64,000 nt of DNA. Origin: Saprospiraceae bacterium. Its GTDB lineage: Bacteria > Bacteroidota > Bacteroidia > Chitinophagales > Saprospiraceae. The DNA is taken from assembly GCA_021604865.1 (NCBI GenBank), contig BQJU01000003.1, positions 124,001 to 188,000 of the forward strand, written 5' to 3'. Below are positions 60,111 through 64,000 of this stretch, in pieces (position 1 is the stretch's first letter; each line of letters begins with the position of its first letter). The position numbers and the translations under genes are program-made. Below the pieces are notes generated by a model. It saw only the letters and a list, made by a program, of their open reading frames with translations, searched no databases and was not told where the DNA came from.

Positions 60111-60148
60111 GGGTTCATCCCGAATTTCTGTCAAATTCGGGATGAACT
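60111..60148 (+). repeat. compact family B stem-loop after the protease gene
   Basis: GGTTCATCCCGAATTT (60112-60127) is the reverse complement of AAATTCGGGATGAACT (60133-60148) apart from the last base, with a 5-nt loop. It lies 30 bp after the protease stop codon and probably ends that transcript. The ends and the following TGTGTT match the copy at 35063-35150. Confidence 0.75.
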
Positions 60149-60370
60149 GTGTTCAAATGCAAGCAAAACAGCGAAAAATTATGCTGCTTTATATTAGTAT
60201 CAAACACCACACTAGTCTCCTACCACCGGATTAGCCACTAAAGATGCATACTGCGCGGCCTCGCTCTGCCATAGCGGCTACGCGAAGGCGAAGGTGGGCC
60301 TTCCGGCCTAGGAGCATTGGCCGTTAAGAAAAAAGCGGTAACCGTACTGATCAAGAAGAAATACTGTTAA

Positions 60371-60561
60371 AGCTTATTTGGAGGCCAACCTTTTGGCTGC
60401 AAAGGATCACTTTTTCGATGATACTTCGTTACTTTTCTTGTCCGTACCTCGTATTTGCTCTTTTTGCCACTGGCAAAAGCAAACGCTAATACTTCAAAAA
60501 AAGCCTTGTCTCATCAAAAAATTGACGCTTTTCGCTACAAAAATTGACCTCCAAATAAGCT
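60371..60561. repeat. MITE-like element with family A terminal arms
   Basis: AGCTTATTTGGAGGCCAA (60371-60388) and TTGACCTCCAAATAAGCT (60544-60561) are inverted copies of each other (17 of 18 bases), flanking 155 bp without a gene. The arms carry the same TTTGGAGG core as the compact family A stem-loops. This may be a full element of which the compact copies are deletion forms. Confidence 0.5.
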
Positions 60562-60910
60562 CTGAGCTAAAACCAAAGAGAAACCAAGAAAACCAAAAGA
60601 CCAACAATCAAAAAAGATCAAGCCAGCACAAATCACCAAAGCGAGTTTATTTCTTCCCCCCCAACTGGGCCGCTTTTTTTAGGCCAATCCTCCAGCCGGA
60701 TGGTTTTTTTTGCTTCGGGTTTTTTGCCATCAAAAAAAATGAAGACGCCCGATTATTTAAAGCTCCAAATCTCAAACCTACTTCCAAAAATCAAACAAAA
60801 GCCTTGACTGCATAATGCCGATCTTTATCTATGGCTTTCGCCCCCCCTCTGGCGGTAAACCAAAAAGCAAAAAAACCGCTTACGCCCATTCAGGGCTAAG
60901 AAAAACACAT

Positions 60911-60948
60911 CGATTAGTGCTGGGCACCGCCCAGTACTAATCGCTTTT
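60911..60948 (+). terminator. terminator-like hairpin without an upstream gene
   Basis: CGATTAGTGCTGGGC (60911-60925) pairs with GCCCAGTACTAATCG (60929-60943), a 15-bp stem with one G-T wobble and a 3-nt loop, followed by CTTTTTG. It has the form of a Rho-independent terminator on the plus strand, but no annotated plus-strand gene lies within 800 bp upstream. Confidence 0.65.
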
Positions 60949-61085
60949 TGCCCTTTAGGCAAATGATAAAATGTCTACAAAAGGAAAAATTCCCGCCTAA
61001 AACTTACAGACGCTAACTTCAAGTTCACTCATAAATTCGAGACAACTTCAGAATAAACTCATGTCCTATACCCAAAACGGATCAT

Positions 61086-62339
61086 TTACAATCCAAAAGC
61101 CACTTTTACCTTATCCACATAGTCCAGTTTCTCCCAGGTAAAAGTTTCCACTTCCATCATTTTTTTCTCGCCAGAACCATTCACCAATTCTACGGTTTTC
61201 TTTTCCGACTTACGGCCCATGTGCCCATAAGCAGCAGTCTCCGCATAAATCGGATTGCGCAGTTTCAGTCGTTGCTCAATAGCATAAGGACGCATGTCAA
61301 AGATATTCACCACCTTATCAGCAATGACACTATCAGAGAAGTCCACTTTAGCCGTTCCGTTGGTATTGATATAAATGTTGGTAGGCGCTGCCACACCAAT
61401 GGCATAAGACACCTGTACCAGCACCTCATCACATACACCGGCAGCCACCAGGTTTTTAGCGATGTGGCGGGTAGCATAGGCTGCAGAACGGTCTACCTTA
61501 GATGGATCTTTTCCAGAAAATGCACCACCGCCGTGGGCACCTTTGCCACCATAAGTATCTACAATTATCTTTCTTCCGGTAAGGCCGGTATCACCATGAG
61601 GACCACCGATCACAAATTTGCCGGTAGGATTCACGTGATAGGTGATTTTATCCGTAAACAAATCCTGAAGGTCCTGCTTCATACGCGCCTTCACTCGGGG
61701 GATGACGATCTTAACCACATCCTGCTTTATTTTATTCAGCATCTCCTCATCCTGAGCAAAATCATCATGCTGGGTGGACACGACAATCGAGTCAATGCGT
61801 TGCGGAACATGATCATCTGAATATTCGATGGTTACCTGAGATTTGCTATCAGGACGCAAATAGGTCATTTCTTTACCCTCCTTACGAACGGCGGCCAACT
61901 CAATCAATATCTTATGTGCGATATCCAGTGCCAATGGCATATAACTATCCGTTTCATTAGTAGCATAACCAAACATCATACCTTGGTCACCAGCGCCCTG
62001 TTCTTCCGGGTTAGCTCGTTCTACTCCCTGATTGATATCCGGAGATTGCTCGTGGATAGCAGAAAGTACCCCACATGAATTCGCTTCAAACATATATTCC
62101 GACTTGGTATAACCGATTCGACGGATCACCTCTCTGGCAATTTGCTGAACATCCAGGTAAGTGTTTGATTTCACCTCTCCGGCCAGCACTACCTGTCCGG
62201 TAGTCACCAACGTTTCACAAGCCACCTTTGAATTGGGATCAAAAGCGAGAAAATGATCAACCAGGGCATCGGAAATCTGATCAGCAACTTTATCTGGGTG
62301 TCCTTCGGAAACAGATTCCGATGTAAATAAATACGGCAT
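61086..62339 (-). CDS. metK: S-adenosylmethionine synthetase
   Basis: A 417-residue enzyme making S-adenosylmethionine from methionine and ATP. Signatures: '[22 protein letters not shown]', '[12 protein letters not shown]', '[21 protein letters not shown]' and '[19 protein letters not shown]'. The length is slightly above the usual 385-400 residues, explained by the C-terminal extension typical of this phylum. A -7-like TATTTTTG box (plus 62375-62382, minus strand) is 36 bp upstream, without a matching -33 triplet. No SAM riboswitch is evident. Confidence 0.97.
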   Translation of the reverse strand: MPYLFTSESVSEGHPDKVADQISDALVDHFLAFDPNSKVACETLVTTGQVVLAGEVKSNTYLDVQQIAREVIRRIGYTKSEYMFEANSCGVLSAIHEQSPDINQGVERANPEEQGAGDQGMMFGYATNETDSYMPLALDIAHKILIELAAVRKEGKEMTYLRPDSKSQVTIEYSDDHVPQRIDSIVVSTQHDDFAQDEEMLNKIKQDVVKIVIPRVKARMKQDLQDLFTDKITYHVNPTGKFVIGGPHGDTGLTGRKIIVDTYGGKGAHGGGAFSGKDPSKVDRSAAYATRHIAKNLVAAGVCDEVLVQVSYAIGVAAPTNIYINTNGTAKVDFSDSVIADKVVNIFDMRPYAIEQRLKLRNPIYAETAAYGHMGRKSEKKTVELVNGSGEKKMMEVETFTWEKLDYVDKVKVAFGL

Positions 62340-62429
62340 ATTATTGAAGATTAATTAGGTTCTAAAAAACGGTGCAAAAATAGGAATTACTTTCGTTAAT
62401 GAAGGAGAATGGGGATTTTTAATTCTTAA

Positions 62430-62535
62430 GAGGGCATGCCCCAAGGGTCGCTACGTTCCAGGGCTCACTATTCGTTCGGCCTGCGGCCCTGCGGGCCTTG
62501 TCTGGTGGCTTGAGCCACCACCCCTCCACATCGCT
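62430..62535. repeat. GC-rich intergenic islet between metK and the FAH-family gene
   Basis: A short GC-rich patch with small stems, for example GGTGGCT/AGCCACC around 62505-62520 and a GGCC-rich segment near 62478-62497. It resembles the islets at 4917-5081 and 60240-60320 in composition and in its nested GGCC/GGGCC stems. No coding potential is seen. Confidence 0.4.
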
Positions 62536-62550
62536 CATGCAGCATACCCA

Positions 62551-63171
62551 TTACTTAATCTCACAAGTCAACAAATGCTCCACCTTATCCTGGGTATACA
62601 GAAATCCTTCCAGCCGGTCGCCAATCTGTACCGGACCTACACCTTCCGGAGTGCCCGTATATATCAGGTCACCCATTTGCAATTTGAAGAATTGAGACAC
62701 GTAGACGATAATGGCTTCAAAAGAAAAGATCATATCGCTGGTATTGCCAAACTGTACCCTTTCGCCATTTTTTTTCAGTTCAAATTCAATAGCATTTCGG
62801 TTTACCTTTTCCAACGAAACAAAAGGACTCAGGACTGCTGAGCCGTCAAAACCCTTGGCTATTTCCCAGGGATGGCCCTTTTGTTTGCACTTTTCCTGTA
62901 TATCCCTGGCGGTAAAGTCGATGCCCAGAGCTACTTCGTCTATATAATCTCCAGCAAACTCTTTTTGAACATGCCTTCCATTTTTGGCAATTTTCACCAC
63001 TACTTCCAGTTCATAGTGCAAATCCTTTGTAAATTCAGGAAAATACAAAGGTTTATTATTGACCAGCAGTGCAGAGGGTGGCTTCATGAATACCAGCGGC
63101 TCCTTGGGCACAGGATTGTTTAGCTCCTTGGCGTGGTCAACATAGTTTCTACCAATACAGATAATTTTCAT
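62551..63171 (-). CDS. fumarylacetoacetate hydrolase-family protein
   Basis: A 206-residue member of the FAH superfamily. Its typical segments are 'KIICIGRNYVDHAKELNNPVP', 'EPLVFMKPPSALL', the metal-binding Glu pair in 'HYELEVVVKI' and Asp in 'LGIDFTARDIQ', then 'GDLIYTGTPEGVGPVQIGD'. Relatives act as acylpyruvases, oxaloacetate decarboxylases or isomerases in aromatic catabolism; the substrate is not decidable. It begins 6 nt after the trpS stop codon, so the two are co-transcribed. Confidence 0.92.
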   Translation of the reverse strand: MKIICIGRNYVDHAKELNNPVPKEPLVFMKPPSALLVNNKPLYFPEFTKDLHYELEVVVKIAKNGRHVQKEFAGDYIDEVALGIDFTARDIQEKCKQKGHPWEIAKGFDGSAVLSPFVSLEKVNRNAIEFELKKNGERVQFGNTSDMIFSFEAIIVYVSQFFKLQMGDLIYTGTPEGVGPVQIGDRLEGFLYTQDKVEHLLTCEIK

Positions 63172-63177
63172 AATAGG

Positions 63178-64000
63178 CTAAAATCGTACATTCATCAATC
63201 CAACTAAATCTTTCACCTCTTTTACCGTCTCCTGGGCTATTTTGCGGATTTCAGCTGAGGAAGCTTTAATCTGCTCTTTCACGGTTTTTTTATCGGCTTG
63301 TAGTTCGGCTTTTCGGTTCCGAAATGTAGTACTAATCTCTACTAGCGCATCAGCAACACCTTGCTTCAGGTCTACATATTTGAGGGCATTGGCCTCATAA
63401 TCCTGCATCAGCGCATCATACGCTGCTTGTTTGCCACTCGCTTTGAGCAGGCTGAAGAGGTTGGCTACACCTGCACTCATACTACCTTCTGGGGTATCGC
63501 CTGCATCCGTCACTGCCGAACGAACCTGTTTCCTGATGCGGTTTTCATCAGCAAAAACATTGATGTAATGTTTTTCACCGGCACTTTTACTCATCTTTCT
63601 GCTCGGATCCGCAGTCGATTGCACTTTCGGTACTTCTGTATATAAAGATTTAGGTAGTACAAAATATTCTTTTCCCACCTGATTGTTGAAGCGTTGCGCA
63701 ATATTGCGGGAAAGCTCCAGGTGTTGTTCCTGGTCTTTTCCTACCGGCACAAAATCTGCCTTGTAGATCAAAATGTCAGCAGCCTGCAAAACGGGATAGT
63801 CCAATAGCCCCGCAGAAATAAAATCATCGCCAGTTTTCTCCCGGCTATCCTGACTTTTGTCCTTAAACTGGGTCATCCTGGTCAGCTGCCCGTATGAAGT
63901 AAAACAATTGAAAATCCAACACAACTCCGTATGTTCCGGTACCAGGGATTGAATAAACAGGTTTTCAACTTTAACCCCGGTTGCCAGCAGGTTAAAGAGG
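63178..64000 (-). CDS. trpS: tryptophanyl-tRNA synthetase, C-terminal part (cut by window edge)
   Basis: The gene enters from the right edge and reads leftward to its stop codon at 63178; about 273 codons are visible and the N-terminus, including the HIGH motif, lies outside. Class I features remain: 'LVPEHTEL', 'LTRMTQFKDKS', 'GLLDYPVLQAADILIYKADFVPVGKDQEQHLE', and the KMSKS loop in 'SRKMSKSAGE'. The anticodon-binding helical domain follows. The frame is continuous to base 63999. The in-frame TTG at 63924 is internal and not a start. FAH-family gene follows 6 nt later. Confidence 0.95.
   Translation of the reverse strand, partial: LFNLLATGVKVENLFIQSLVPEHTELCWIFNCFTSYGQLTRMTQFKDKSQDSREKTGDDFISAGLLDYPVLQAADILIYKADFVPVGKDQEQHLELSRNIAQRFNNQVGKEYFVLPKSLYTEVPKVQSTADPSRKMSKSAGEKHYINVFADENRIRKQVRSAVTDAGDTPEGSMSAGVANLFSLLKASGKQAAYDALMQDYEANALKYVDLKQGVADALVEISTTFRNRKAELQADKKTVKEQIKASSAEIRKIAQETVKEVKDLVGLMNVRF

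Larger units (their letters stand above)
60082..61085. other. 1-kb intergenic region with several hairpins, no convincing gene
   Basis: The interval between the protease and metK holds the family B hairpin (60111-60148), a GC-rich islet (60240-60320), widely spaced family A arms (60371-60388 and 60544-60561), homopolymer-rich sequence to about 60900, and a terminator-like hairpin (60911-60948). A frame at 60378-60815 is open but starts at TTG, spans the repeat arms and has a low-complexity, Lys/Phe-rich translation. A non-coding RNA ending at the hairpin near 60945 is possible, but I cannot match it to a known family. Confidence 0.5.

Noticed and set aside
60378-60815. 145-codon open frame in the 1-kb intergenic region
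   Set aside because: It starts at TTG, spans both family A arms, and has a low-complexity Lys/Phe/Gln-rich translation with no domain-like pattern.
62340-62430. SAM riboswitch upstream of metK
   Set aside because: No SAM aptamer-like helices or conserved internal loops could be found in the short leader.

Overview
The window looks like a chromosomal segment of a Bacteroidota bacterium, most likely of the Saprospiria (Lewinella/Haliscomenobacter-like). The evidence is several proteins with type IX secretion (T9SS) sorting domains of type A and type B, a PorZ-like T9SS component, SprB-type repeats, an LptC gene placed beside a TPR gene and a CNNM/CorC gene, and promoters that fit the Bacteroidota pattern TTG-N19-21-TAnnTTTG instead of the sigma70 pattern. 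Most of the sequence is ordinary core genome. No tRNA, rRNA, CRISPR array, transposase or prophage gene was recognised.

Layout. 0-5 kb: an RND/MMPL exporter cut by the window edge, a YwqG-like protein, a geranylgeranyl-reductase-like flavoprotein and a serine beta-lactamase-like hydrolase. 5-13.3 kb: a T9SS cargo with SprB repeats, a PorE-like OmpA protein, and a divergent pair of ferredoxin reductase and AlkB-type alkane hydroxylase. 13.3-20.9 kb: housekeeping genes on the minus strand (dnaN, a lipoprotein, nadD, porZ, adk, obg, a DUF2147 gene and a small gene). 21-26.6 kb: an inactive-type M16 peptidase homologue, a membrane-bound class III adenylate cyclase and uvrB. 26.6-33.6 kb: a tight three-gene operon of an SLC12-like cation/chloride cotransporter fused to a long helical region and a P-loop ATPase, an MscS-like channel, and a soluble adenylate cyclase. 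33.8-38.4 kb: a lipoprotein, a large GAF-domain protein, an RpiB-like isomerase and a 55-residue membrane protein. 38.7-48.4 kb: CNNM/CorC, lptC, a TPR protein, a zinc-ribbon protein, a Nif3-like protein, a SWIM protein, rnc, fabF and acpP. 49-54.2 kb: pyk, a heptose-phosphate adenylyltransferase, an unknown helical protein and a Kazal/dockerin-like T9SS cargo. 54.2-56.2 kb: an AT-rich two-gene cassette, a C5 DNA methyltransferase and a probable restriction endonuclease, preceded by a perfect 48-bp palindrome. 56.4-60.1 kb: a lipoprotein and a secreted thermolysin-family protease. 60.1-61.1 kb: 1 kb of repeats and hairpins without a convincing gene. 61-64 kb: metK, a fumarylacetoacetase-family protein and trpS, cut by the window edge.

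The most unusual unit is the 26.6-33.6 kb operon. It places an ion cotransporter with an attached ATPase, a mechanosensitive-type channel and a cAMP-producing enzyme under what looks like one promoter. An osmotic or ionic homeostasis module that signals through cAMP is a reasonable inference, but nothing in the sequence proves it. The second theme is a set of dispersed intergenic stem-loops. At least two families recur, mostly close to gene ends, and several coincide with false upstream starts.
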